This document shows positions 9,710 to 16,501 of a stretch of DNA of 27,125 bases, one piece after another. The translations under genes and the position numbers were made by a program. The DNA comes from Treponema sp. (GTDB lineage: Bacteria; Spirochaetota; Spirochaetia; Treponematales; Treponemataceae): contig JAILNY010000146.1 of the NCBI GenBank assembly GCA_024691105.1, forward strand, positions 1 through 27,125, read 5' to 3'. The notes below the pieces were generated by a model, which saw only the letters and a list, made by a program, of their open reading frames with translations, was not told where the DNA came from and made no database searches. Each line of letters starts with the position of its first letter. Positions within the stretch are counted from its first letter, which is position 1.

Positions 9710-10129
9710 ATGAAGAAATTTTTTGCAATTTTAGCTTGTGTCGCTGCTGTATCTTGCTTTTATGCACAGGAAGCATCAACAGAGGAATTGGTTAATCCAA
9801 AAAATCCTATGGACAGAACAGTAACTGTTATTGTTCCAGAAAACCAGCGCATTACAGTAAACCCAGAAACAGGCAAACAGAAGCCGGCTTCGGTTAAGCT
9901 TGAATACCTTGAAAACTACGATGAAGTTCATGTTTACTACACATGTCTTGACGTTGCTTTTGATAAAGGTGATGCAATGGTTACTATAGCAGATGTTCTT
10001 GAAGACTTTCAGAAAGAACACGGCTATGTAAGATATTCATATCTCAGAAGAGATAAGACAAGACACTATAAAGATGAACGCGGTATTAAAATGGGCGAAA
10101 TGCTCTGTATCGTTAAATTCTATCGTTAA
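9710..10129 (+). CDS. Small exported protein of unknown function, 139 aa
   Basis: Start chosen at ATG 9710 because a strong GGAGG (9700-9704) lies five bases upstream; the open frame extends to 9665 but without support. The N-terminus MKKFFAILACVAAVSC then F-Y-A-Q-E is a clear Sec signal, probably cleaved after F-Y-A (residue ~19) rather than lipidated at Cys16. The mature ~120-residue part has regular beta-prone stretches (TVTVIVPENQ, SVKLEYLE, DEVHVYYTC) and a basic C-terminal segment (YSYLRRDKTR). No family recognised. It lies between another exported-protein gene and pheS, and the hairpin at 10145-10182 follows its stop. Confidence 0.82.
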   Translation: MKKFFAILACVAAVSCFYAQEASTEELVNPKNPMDRTVTVIVPENQRITVNPETGKQKPASVKLEYLENYDEVHVYYTCLDVAFDKGDAMVTIADVLEDFQKEHGYVRYSYLRRDKTRHYKDERGIKMGEMLCIVKFYR

Positions 10130-10144
10130 TCAATAATAGGAGTG

Positions 10145-10182
10145 GCGGCAGTATTATCTATCTCAAAGATAACTACTGTCGC
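10145..10182 (+). promoter_or_regulatory. Hairpin between Shine-Dalgarno and pheS start
   Basis: Fifteen base pairs (one G-U) with a single bulged C at 10173: left arm 10145-10159, loop 10160-10166, right arm 10167-10182. AGGAG (10138-10142) sits just upstream and the pheS ATG (10195) 12 bases downstream. No other Shine-Dalgarno is visible next to the ATG. The hairpin is followed by TTATAATTT, not a clean U-tract, so a terminator is weak. It may shorten the effective SD-ATG distance, or act as an attenuator. Confidence 0.6.
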
Positions 10183-10194
10183 TTATAATTTAAA

Positions 10195-11751
10195 ATGGAC
10201 ATCTCAGGAACAATTAAAAATTTACATCCTTTGGAAATTAAAGTACTTTTAAAATATACACAAAAGGATGAACTTACTTCTTTACGCTTACAGAAAGAAT
10301 TAGACTACAAAGAAGGTCATGCTAATCAGGCATTCTCATGGCTCGGTGGAAAGGGACTTGTAAAAGAAGTCAGCCGTACCCCTCATTCTTTTTTTGAAAT
10401 TACAGACCTTGGTCGTCAGTTATCAAAAGACGGAACTGTAGAAGAGCGCGCAGTTAAATTCTTAAAAGAAAATGGAGCTAAGACTCTTCCTGAGATTGCA
10501 CAGGGAATCGGTGTAGAACAAAAAGACATCGGTAGTGCCTTTGGACAGCTTTCTAAAGAAGGCATTCTTGCAATGAATGCAGAAAAAAAAGCTGAATACA
10601 CAGGCAAAGAGCTTCCTTCACGCATTACTGTTACTTCTGCCCTTCTTAAAAAAGCATGCGATGCTCCTGACGGAACTTTGTGTCAGGAAGATTTATCAAA
10701 AGAAGAAGTTGAAGTAATTTCTGGACTTGCAAAAAAACGTGGAGCAGCAGATTCTCCATTTAAAACATACACACGCGAAACTGTAGTTTACAACCTTTGC
10801 GGCGAAAGTGATGCCGTAGCCGCAGAACTTAAAAAGGTCGGTGTTACAGGAAACGAAATCGGTGAAATTACAACTAAGATGCTTGAAAGCGGCGAATGGA
10901 AAAAAGGAACATTCCGCGGCTACAACATTTCAATTCCACCGGCAAGAAACATTCCTGGCCGTATCAATCCTTACGTTTCATTCCTTGAATCAGTAAAGGA
11001 CAAACTCTGTTCCCTCGGATTCCAGGAATTTGACGGACCACTCGTAGAAACAGAGTTCTGGAACGGCGATGCACTCTTTATGCCACAGTTCCACGCAGCG
11101 CGCGATATTCACGACGTATATCGTATTAAAAACCCGACACACGCAAAATCAATTGAAGAACCATATCTTTCTAACGTAGCAGCTGTTCACGAAAACGGTG
11201 GTGCATCTGGAAGCCGCGGCTGGAACTATTCATTTGACCGCGATTTTACAAAGCGCCTTCTTTTAAGAAGCCAGGGAACAGTACTTTCTGCGCACCAGCT
11301 TCATAAAGCAGAGATTCCTGGTAAATACTTTGGAATCGCGCGCTGTTTCCGCTACGACAAAGTAGATGCTACTCACCTTTCTGACTTTTACCAGACAGAA
11401 GGTATCGTACTTGGAAAAGACGTTAACTTAAAAACACTTCTTGGCTTTTTGGAAATGTTTGCAAAAGAGATTGCCGGAGCAGAAGAAGTAAAATATGTTC
11501 CGGGATACTTCCCGTTTACAGAACCTTCGATCGAAGTTCATATCAAGCATCCAAAACTCGGCTGGTTTGAACTTGGCGGTTCGGGAATCTTCCGTCCGGA
11601 AGTAACAAAGGCAATGGGCGTAGATGTTCCTGTTCTTGCATGGGGTATCGGTATTGACCGTATGGCTTTGATGGCACTCGGCTTAAACGACCTGAGAGAA
11701 TTGTTCTGTGAAGATATAGAAAAGGTAAGACTTAGAAAAGCTAAATTCTAG
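10195..11751 (+). CDS. pheS: Phenylalanyl-tRNA synthetase alpha subunit, archaeal/eukaryotic type
   Basis: Class II aminoacyl-tRNA synthetase subunit that activates Phe and charges tRNA-Phe in an alpha2-beta2 enzyme. At 518 residues it is far longer than the ~340-residue typical bacterial PheS. Residues 1-150 form winged-helix-like N-terminal modules (NLHPLEIKVLLKY at 9-21), the arrangement of archaeal and eukaryotic alpha chains. The catalytic core follows: N-P-Y-V-S-F at 258-263, a motif 2 region (GIARCFRYDKVDATHLSDFY, 380-399), the aromatic-rich GYFPFTEPSIEVHI (437-450) and motif 3 (AWGIGIDRMALM, 482-493). The usual RTHTT stretch reads R-S-Q-G-T at 358-362. Spirochaetes are known to carry archaeal-type PheRS. 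The beta subunit gene is not adjacent in this window. A terminator follows at 11806. Confidence 0.96.
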   Translation: MDISGTIKNLHPLEIKVLLKYTQKDELTSLRLQKELDYKEGHANQAFSWLGGKGLVKEVSRTPHSFFEITDLGRQLSKDGTVEERAVKFLKENGAKTLPEIAQGIGVEQKDIGSAFGQLSKEGILAMNAEKKAEYTGKELPSRITVTSALLKKACDAPDGTLCQEDLSKEEVEVISGLAKKRGAADSPFKTYTRETVVYNLCGESDAVAAELKKVGVTGNEIGEITTKMLESGEWKKGTFRGYNISIPPARNIPGRINPYVSFLESVKDKLCSLGFQEFDGPLVETEFWNGDALFMPQFHAARDIHDVYRIKNPTHAKSIEEPYLSNVAAVHENGGASGSRGWNYSFDRDFTKRLLLRSQGTVLSAHQLHKAEIPGKYFGIARCFRYDKVDATHLSDFYQTEGIVLGKDVNLKTLLGFLEMFAKEIAGAEEVKYVPGYFPFTEPSIEVHIKHPKLGWFELGGSGIFRPEVTKAMGVDVPVLAWGIGIDRMALMALGLNDLRELFCEDIEKVRLRKAKF

Positions 11752-11805
11752 TCCGCCAAAGTATCACATGATTGCGCACCGTGCATTTTCCGGTCGCAAC
11801 TATTG
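11752..11805 (+). repeat. GC-rich 3'-flank element after pheS
   Basis: Directly after the pheS stop lies a non-coding stretch with TGCGCACCGTGCA and GGTCGCAAC, richer in CG dinucleotides than the neighbouring genes. It leads into the terminator. I group it loosely with similar GC-rich post-stop segments at 15536, 16426, 17924, 19405 and 22106. This is the least similar member. Confidence 0.35.
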
Positions 11806-11843
11806 AAATCCCGCTCACGCACAACGCAGGCGGGATTTTTTTT
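11806..11843 (+). terminator. Rho-independent terminator of pheS transcript
   Basis: Nine-pair stem AAATCCCGC / GCGGGATTT (11806-11814 with 11830-11838), 15-base loop, then a run of eight T to 11843. Placed 55 bases after the pheS stop on the same strand. Confidence 0.88.
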
Positions 11844-11851
11844 ATTACTCG

Positions 11852-11860
11852 TGCTATAAT
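11852..11860 (+). promoter_or_regulatory. Extended -10 promoter of the YozE-like gene
   Basis: TGC-TATAAT at 11852-11860 is a consensus extended -10 element. No good -35 is seen at the usual distance, which lies in the terminator stem. The downstream gene starts at 11885, leaving a leader of about 17 bases that carries AAAGGAG. Confidence 0.55.
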
Positions 11861-11884
11861 AAATCCATAAAAAGGAGACCATAA

Positions 11885-12091
11885 ATGAGCACAACATTTT
11901 ATTCCTGGATAGGACAATTCAAAAATGAAGATTCACCAATGGGTGACATTGCAAAAGATATTTACAGTGACAAAAACTTTCCTAAAAAAGCAAAAACACT
12001 AAAACCAATAAAAGATTATCTTGAATCCCAAAACGCTTGTGAAAGCTTTTTGTCTGTCTTAGATAAAGCATTTGAAATGTATTCAAGGTAA
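11885..12091 (+). CDS. YozE/UPF0346-like SAM-fold small protein
   Basis: 68-residue acidic/basic protein. The pattern F-Y-S-W-I-G-Q-F near the N-terminus, S-P-M-G-D-I-A-K-D-I-Y-S-D-K-N-F-P-K and I-K-D-Y-L-E-S followed by a C-terminal L-D-K-A-F-E-M-Y matches, from memory, the YozE_SAM_like family of Bacillus (about 70 residues, sterile-alpha-motif-like helical fold, function unknown). Start at ATG 11885 is supported by AAAGGAG at 11871-11877. It has its own extended -10 promoter, sits between a terminator and the toxin-antitoxin promoter, and is therefore probably monocistronic. Confidence 0.75.
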   Translation: MSTTFYSWIGQFKNEDSPMGDIAKDIYSDKNFPKKAKTLKPIKDYLESQNACESFLSVLDKAFEMYSR

Positions 12092-12096
12092 AATTT

Positions 12097-12126
12097 ATTG
12101 ACATATATATCAATCATTTTTATTAT
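12097..12126 (+). promoter_or_regulatory. Toxin-antitoxin promoter with overlapping palindrome
   Basis: TTGACA (12098-12103), 17-base spacer, TATTAT (12121-12126): perfect -35 and near-perfect -10. A near-perfect palindrome, ATTGA(C)ATATATA(T)CAAT at 12097-12114, covers the -35 box; eight of nine base pairs match. Such placement fits autorepression by the antitoxin-toxin complex, as in other Phd/YefM systems (inference). Confidence 0.78.
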
Positions 12127-12163
12127 TATATTTGTAGATAAATTAAACCATATGGAGGTATAT

Positions 12164-12550
12164 ATGCCAATCCCAAATTATGATAATGAAACTGCGGCAA
12201 AACTTATTCACGCCTTTGTGCCTATAAGCAGATTGAATAAAGGTGAAGCCGGCAAAATCATAGACGAAGTTAAAACCGATGGAATTCGCGTAATCGTAAA
12301 AAATAATATCCCTGAATGCGTAATGATTTCTGTTGAAGAATACGATCGTTTTGTTTTGTTTATGAACCGTCCGGTAAAAGTAATTCAAACAAAAGAACAG
12401 GAAGAACGTCGTAAAGCATTCATCAAAAAAATAAGAGAAAATGTAGCGCCACCTATTCCACCACAACGTGATAGAAAAACAGTCATGGATAATATTGGTC
12501 CTATTGATATTGATGAGAATGCTCTAAATGAGCTCAGGAGACTCGGCTAA
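12164..12550 (+). CDS. Antitoxin, Phd/YefM-like
   Basis: 128-residue protein. Its N-terminal 60 residues follow the Phd/YefM pattern: F-V-P-I-S-R-L-N-K-G-E-A-G-K-I-I-D-E-V, then R-V-I-V-K-N-N-I-P-E-C-V-M-I-S-V-E-E-Y. The C-terminal part is charged with a helical QEERRKAFIKK stretch and ends acidic (IDIDENALNELRRLG), as expected of a toxin-wrapping tail. Start at ATG 12164 because GGAGG (12154-12158) lies five bases upstream; the frame is open back to 12098 but that runs through the promoter. The stop codon shares its last base with the toxin ATG (TAATG). It should neutralise the PIN toxin and repress its own promoter. Confidence 0.85.
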   Translation: MPIPNYDNETAAKLIHAFVPISRLNKGEAGKIIDEVKTDGIRVIVKNNIPECVMISVEEYDRFVLFMNRPVKVIQTKEQEERRKAFIKKIRENVAPPIPPQRDRKTVMDNIGPIDIDENALNELRRLG

Positions 12551-12930
12551 TGGTTCTTGCAGATTCAAATATCATGATTGATTATTTTCGTTCGAGAAAT
12601 TCAGAACTTGCACAAAAGATTGATTCCATGGACATTGCCTTATGTGGACCGATTCGTTCAGAAATTTTACATGGCGCAAGAACAGAAGCTGAAATAGATA
12701 ACTATCTTGAAGCGTTTCAAACTTTTGACAATCTCTTAACCGATGATTATGATTGGGACGGAATCGGTTTTATTCTTCAGACCTTACGCTCAAACGGAAT
12801 AAGCGTTCCTTTTGCGGATGCAGTGATTTCCTATACTGCTATAAAATATGATGTCCCGCTTTGGACACGGGACACACATTTTACTATAATTCAGGCTTAT
12901 TATCCTGAGTTAAAGTTATATGAAGACTAA
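12550..12930 (+). CDS. vapC: PIN-domain ribonuclease toxin, VapC family
   Basis: 126 residues, typical VapC size. The PIN acidic cluster is complete: D5 (LADSNIMIDYF), E38 (IRSEILHG), D90 (PFADAVISYTA) and D108 (WTRDTHF). These bind Mg2+ and cut RNA; known VapC toxins cleave tRNA or rRNA, but the target here cannot be told. The start overlaps the antitoxin stop by one base. Its stop lies 19 bases from the end of the convergent DMT transporter gene, with no clear terminator between. Pairing of a PIN toxin with a Phd/YefM-type antitoxin is common. Confidence 0.92.
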   Translation: MVLADSNIMIDYFRSRNSELAQKIDSMDIALCGPIRSEILHGARTEAEIDNYLEAFQTFDNLLTDDYDWDGIGFILQTLRSNGISVPFADAVISYTAIKYDVPLWTRDTHFTIIQAYYPELKLYED

Positions 12931-12949
12931 TTGTATGTTTTTGAAAAAA

Positions 12950-13882
12950 TTACTTTCTCTTATTCACAACTTCGCGCAAAATAATACAGGCAATAATCAG
13001 TACACCGCCAAGAATGCACCAAAGGCCTGGAAGCTCGTGAACAAAAATCAGTACCCACACAGGATTCATCAGAGGCTCGATCATTGTAATAAGCGATGCC
13101 GAAAATGCCGGCACTTTTTTTATTCCTAGTGAATAAGCAAAGTTTGCAAATCCCATCTGAACAACTCCAAGCAGAATCAAAAAGACCAATGACTTTATAT
13201 CCGGGAATCCATTAGGAGCAAAAAATACAAAAGGCAACCCAAAGATTGCAGTAATCAATTGTGCTAGCATAAAAGAATCAAACGAAGTATTATCCATTGG
13301 CGATGTAATTGACTGCTTACGCTGAAAAATTGTCGTACCCGCAAAAGTAATTCCAGAAATAAGTGCAAGGATATTTCCCAAAAATTCTGTATCCTTAAAT
13401 TTTCCATCTGCACTTTGATTTGAACCAAAAAGATTTTCTGCAAAGAACAAAAGCATTCCGACAATCACACCAAGAATTGCAATGTAATCTATCTTTGTAT
13501 TTTTTTCTTTGAGAATAATCGGACCAAAAATAATTATCCAGACCGGGAATGTGTACTGTAAAAAAACTGCATTTGCAGAATAGGTCAGTTTATTCGCAAT
13601 ACAAAATAAAATCATCGTTGCGCTGTAAGTCAAAGCGCCAAGCCACAGATATAAAGTTGCTTTACGGTTTACAATTTTTGATCTTCGTGCGTCATCGTCA
13701 ATATTGAATATTTTTACGCGCGGAAATCTTTTTGAAAAAATCATTAAAGTAATAAATGCAAAAAGGGATCTAAAACCTGCAGCGGCAAAAGAGTTTACTT
13801 CGACATGTTTTAAAAATACGCCGCCAAGACTCCAGCAAAATGCACAGACAACAAGTGCAACTACACCTTCCATTCTAATCAT
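12950..13882 (-). CDS. DMT superfamily transporter with two EamA domains
   Basis: 310-residue integral membrane protein with about ten hydrophobic helices arranged as two EamA repeats (about 5-145 and 165-305). Recognisable pieces: ALVVCAFCWSLGGVFLKH at the start, F-R-S-L-F-A-F, A-L-T-Y-S-A-T-M in the first repeat and the terminal P-V-W-V-L-I-F-V-H-E-L-P of the second. Family members export amino acids, nucleotides or drugs; the substrate is not readable. It begins three bases after the radical SAM gene stop, so it is very likely co-transcribed with it. ATG 13882 is used; ATG 13873 is a possible alternative. Confidence 0.88.
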   Translation of the reverse strand: MIRMEGVVALVVCAFCWSLGGVFLKHVEVNSFAAAGFRSLFAFITLMIFSKRFPRVKIFNIDDDARRSKIVNRKATLYLWLGALTYSATMILFCIANKLTYSANAVFLQYTFPVWIIIFGPIILKEKNTKIDYIAILGVIVGMLLFFAENLFGSNQSADGKFKDTEFLGNILALISGITFAGTTIFQRKQSITSPMDNTSFDSFMLAQLITAIFGLPFVFFAPNGFPDIKSLVFLILLGVVQMGFANFAYSLGIKKVPAFSASLITMIEPLMNPVWVLIFVHELPGLWCILGGVLIIACIILREVVNKRK

Positions 13883-13885
13883 AAC

Positions 13886-14494
13886 TTAAATAAATTCCCT
13901 GATGCGATATTTTGCGCCAATTGAATCACAAAGCTTCTGGCAGTTTTCTTCATCTTCTTTTGTAATCGTTGTAGAAACTGTTGTCATAGAAACTTTAAGA
14001 CCTGAGTCAACACAAGCCTTCGCAAAATCAATCATCGCTTTATGTGCGTCATTAAATTTTGGACGGACATTTTTTTTATAAATTTCTTCATCGCTTGAAT
14101 TTAAACTTATACTTACAACATCAACTGCCTTTGCTAAAAGTGGAACGATGTCTTTGCCGTTCACAAGATTTCCAAGCCCGTTTGTATTTATGCGAATCGG
14201 CTTATCGGATTTTGTCTTTATAAATTCCGCTGTCTGCAAAAGAACATCAAGCGCCTCGGTCGGTTCACCAAAACCACAGAACACAAACTCGCTATACAGA
14301 CTTAAGTCCTGTTCACAAAGAGCGGTCTTTACTTCTTCAAATGTAGGCTCATGTTCAAGCCAGAGTGAATCGTTTGTATAAACACTTTCATCTTTTTGTC
14401 TGATGCAGAATGTGCAGGCGCATGGACATCGGTTTGTAAGATTTATATACAGTCCTGTATGAACAGGATAGAGGATAGTCATTTGTTTTTTCAT
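13886..14494 (-). CDS. Short radical SAM protein, TatD-linked type
   Basis: 202 residues. The [4Fe-4S] cluster motif is C23-P-C-A-C27-T-F-C30, with an extra Cys25 inside it. F-C-G-F-G-E-P-T (about 72-79) is the SAM-binding GGEP-like loop and I-R-I-N-T-N-G-L-G-N-L a second conserved strand. The protein is a truncated barrel lacking auxiliary cluster domains. The order L-Y-I-N-L-T-N-R-C then L-W-L-E-H-E-P-T recalls the small 'TatD family-associated' radical SAM group from memory; no tatD gene is nearby. Start at ATG 14494 is supported by AAAAGGA upstream. It lies 15 bases after the GNAT gene and 3 bases before the DMT transporter gene. Reaction unknown. Confidence 0.85.
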   Translation of the reverse strand: MKKQMTILYPVHTGLYINLTNRCPCACTFCIRQKDESVYTNDSLWLEHEPTFEEVKTALCEQDLSLYSEFVFCGFGEPTEALDVLLQTAEFIKTKSDKPIRINTNGLGNLVNGKDIVPLLAKAVDVVSISLNSSDEEIYKKNVRPKFNDAHKAMIDFAKACVDSGLKVSMTTVSTTITKEDEENCQKLCDSIGAKYRIREFI

Positions 14495-14509
14495 TATAAA
14501 TTCCTTTTA

Positions 14510-15529
14510 TTAACTGTTTGGTTTTAAATATTTAAATCCAGTGTACGGAAGCCACTGACCGGATTTTTCAAAAGTGAAGGTTTCAGACATTCCGCAGTGA
14601 ATCATCGAGTGCCTGTATTGTCCAAGAATAAGAGCAAGTTTTGTGTGCGGGCAGTCTTTTGGTTTATCTGAAAGTTCTTTGTCTGTGAGAACATTTAGAT
14701 AAAGCATTACCTTTAATTTTACATATTGCAAATATGATGCAAGTATTTCGCGCTTAATTACAAATCCATCGTCGCCGATATAACCTTCGCGGGAACTTGA
14801 AATTATACTGTAATTTTCATCGATGTCACCTGCAACCATTTTTTCATATCTATATGCATACGGATTTACAAAATATTTATCTGCCGAGTGAATCATGTGA
14901 AATAAATATCGCGAATTATTTACGTCTTCAAGAACAGAAGAAAGTTCTGCACCTGCAACCTGATCTTCCAGATTTTTAAAAAGAATTTCTGTCTGCTCAG
15001 TAATTATTTTTACAAGTGTGCGCTCAGCAGAATCGTCCGTCTGTCCTTTTTCCGCCCGCCCGGTCTTCAGTTCACGGACATAAACACCACACTCTTCATC
15101 GCCCCAGGTTCCTTTCATCTGTCCGACATATTTAAAACCATATTTTTCATATAAACCTTTTTCATCTGACGAAAGAAAAACTTTATTAAACTGCGGATAT
15201 AATTTTGGAGCAAGTTCATCGCAATAATAATCAATTAATTTTCCGGCAAGATGTCTTCTTCGCCACTTTGGAAAAGTGAATACAAAGCCAATCCACGGTC
15301 CGATTTCCGGAAAAGCAGTTTCATCTTTATCACAGAAAGTTGAAAAAGCGACAAGCTCTTCACCTTCTAGCAAGAGATACAAACCGCCATTACCAAACAA
15401 CATGTTAAATGCATTGTCTTTTAATATTGCAAGCAAAAAAGGAATTGCACGCCAGTGATGTGCACCCTGCTCAAGCTGAGCTAAAATACTTTCTTTATTT
15501 TCGTATTCAAAATATTTTACGATTCTCAT
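14510..15529 (-). CDS. GNAT acetyltransferase fused to DinB-like domain
   Basis: 339 residues in two parts. Residues 1-155 are a GNAT N-acetyltransferase: strand L-Y-L-L-L-E-G-E-E-L-V-A-F, G-P-W-I-G-F-V-F-T-F-P-K-W-R-R-R-H-L-A-G-K-L-I (78-99; acetyl-CoA loop) and G-L-Y-E-K-Y-G-F-K-Y-V-G (125-136). Residues 170-335 are helical and look like a DinB/YfiT four-helix bundle: H214 (FHMIHSADKYF) and an HxxxH pair, H307/H311 (GQYRHSMIHCG), could form the three-histidine metal site. A charged linker (157-170) joins them. DinB proteins include thiol-dependent transferases; the substrate here is unknown. No Shine-Dalgarno is seen; the GC-rich hairpin at 15539-15557 precedes the ATG. Confidence 0.8.
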   Translation of the reverse strand: MRIVKYFEYENKESILAQLEQGAHHWRAIPFLLAILKDNAFNMLFGNGGLYLLLEGEELVAFSTFCDKDETAFPEIGPWIGFVFTFPKWRRRHLAGKLIDYYCDELAPKLYPQFNKVFLSSDEKGLYEKYGFKYVGQMKGTWGDEECGVYVRELKTGRAEKGQTDDSAERTLVKIITEQTEILFKNLEDQVAGAELSSVLEDVNNSRYLFHMIHSADKYFVNPYAYRYEKMVAGDIDENYSIISSSREGYIGDDGFVIKREILASYLQYVKLKVMLYLNVLTDKELSDKPKDCPHTKLALILGQYRHSMIHCGMSETFTFEKSGQWLPYTGFKYLKPNS

Positions 15530-15535
15530 TTTAAA

Positions 15536-15560
15536 CCCGCGCGTCCTCTAAACGCGCAAC
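15536..15560 (-). repeat. GC-rich post-stop hairpin between xth and GNAT gene
   Basis: CCCGCGCGT...AACGCGCAAC on the plus strand, with a six-pair stem GCGCGT/ACGCGC (15539-15544 with 15552-15557). It begins right after the xth stop codon in minus-strand sense. Its arms and flank match the element at 16455-16480 (CCCGCGCG, N-spacer, AACGCGCAA), indicating a repeated unit. Confidence 0.6.
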
Positions 15561-15566
15561 TTTTTT

Positions 15567-16403
15567 TTATCCTTCAACTTCTACACAAATCGGACAATGA
15601 TCAGAGCCCATTACATCGCTCATAATCACAGATGATTTTACTTTATCGATGAACGATGGATTTACGCATTGATAGTCAATACGCCACCCGATGTTTTTTT
15701 CACGCGCGTGAAATCTGTAACTCCACCAGGTGTACTGCTTTGGCTCTTCGCAAAAATGACGGAACGTATCAACATAACCTGCGCTGGTAAATGTATCCAT
15801 CCATGCGCGCTCTTCAGGCAAATAGCCTGCATTTCCTTCGTTGGCCTTTGGATTTGCAAGATCGATCGGCTTATGCGCAATGTTATAATCACCGCAAAGC
15901 ACAATATTAAAGCCGTCTTTTACAAGCGCGTCACATTTTTCTTTCATTGCATCACAAAATGCAAGCTTATAATCAAGCCGCGCCCCGGCGTCCTGACTGT
16001 TAGGGAAATATGCAGAAATTACTGCAAGCTTTTTGTCTTTTTTTTCTGTATTGAACTTTGCAATTGTAACGCGTCCCTCGTCGTCAAAGCGGCCATCGCC
16101 CATTGTTTCAACGCTGTCAGGTTCTGTCTTTGAATAGATTGCAGTTCCTGAATAGCCGGGCTTTTTTGCACTTGAAAAATATGAATGATACAAAATGCCG
16201 TTTGTCGCGCCATCGGTTTCTGCAGGCCCTGTCAATTGAGGAACCTCTGCACCAGGCGAAATCAAAGCCTGAGACAACTGTCCCGGATTTGCCTTTGTCT
16301 CCTGAATGCACACAACATCGGCGCCGCTTTTTAAAAGCCAGTCAACAAATCCTTTTTTTTCTACTGCACGAATTCCATTTACATTCCACGAAATTATTTT
16401 CAT
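15567..16403 (-). CDS. xth: Exodeoxyribonuclease III (AP endonuclease)
   Basis: 278-residue Mg2+-dependent exonuclease/AP endonuclease of the EEP superfamily, acting in base-excision repair. Visible residues: N7 (SWNVNGIRA), E35 (CIQETKA), Y132 (AYFPN), D172 and N174 (GDYNIAH), W240-R-I-D-Y and the terminal S-D268-H269-C-P-I. All catalytic positions are present, so it should be active. Between QETKA and G-Y-S-G-T-A there are about 15 more residues than in the canonical enzyme, rich in Pro/Thr/Gly (residues ~48-70). GAGG seven bases upstream supports ATG 16403. It lies between an rRNA methyltransferase gene and the GNAT-DinB gene, with GC-rich elements on both sides. Confidence 0.95.
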   Translation of the reverse strand: MKIISWNVNGIRAVEKKGFVDWLLKSGADVVCIQETKANPGQLSQALISPGAEVPQLTGPAETDGATNGILYHSYFSSAKKPGYSGTAIYSKTEPDSVETMGDGRFDDEGRVTIAKFNTEKKDKKLAVISAYFPNSQDAGARLDYKLAFCDAMKEKCDALVKDGFNIVLCGDYNIAHKPIDLANPKANEGNAGYLPEERAWMDTFTSAGYVDTFRHFCEEPKQYTWWSYRFHAREKNIGWRIDYQCVNPSFIDKVKSSVIMSDVMGSDHCPICVEVEG

Positions 16404-16425
16404 AAGACGACCTCACTTTTTTATC

Positions 16426-16499
16426 TTCACCGCATCAAGGCGCACTCAATTAATCCCGCGCGCGACTGATCAACGCGCAAACTCAATCGCGCGAAACTT
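16426..16499 (-). repeat. GC-rich post-stop element between ftsJ-like gene and xth
   Basis: Contains CGCACTCAAT, CCCGCGCGCG, AACGCGCAAACTCAAT and CGCGCG within 75 bases. Its part 16455-16480 matches the element at 15536-15559, and CGCAAACTCAATCGCGC (16476-16492) matches CGCAGACTCAAACCGCGC at 17974-17991. It directly follows the methyltransferase stop codon in minus-strand sense. Confidence 0.6.
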
Positions 16500-16501
16500 T
16501 T

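Noticed and set aside
9710..9775. Lipoprotein signal in the small exported protein (A-A-V-S-C16)
   Set aside because: A better signal peptidase I site (F-Y-A-Q) follows directly and the hydrophobic core before Cys16 is short; lipidation is possible but not favoured.
11752..11805. tRNA or small RNA gene after pheS
   Set aside because: Stem-rich and GC-rich, but no cloverleaf, no GGTTCRANTCC T-arm and no promoter upstream.
12920..13129. 69-residue plus-strand frame after vapC
   Set aside because: It is antisense to the DMT transporter gene, with no family resemblance.
15539..15568. Hairpin plus eight T on the plus strand as a terminator
   Set aside because: It looks like a plus-strand terminator, but no plus-strand gene ends there; in the transcribed minus strand the A-run precedes the stem, so it cannot terminate xth. 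Kept only as a repeat element.
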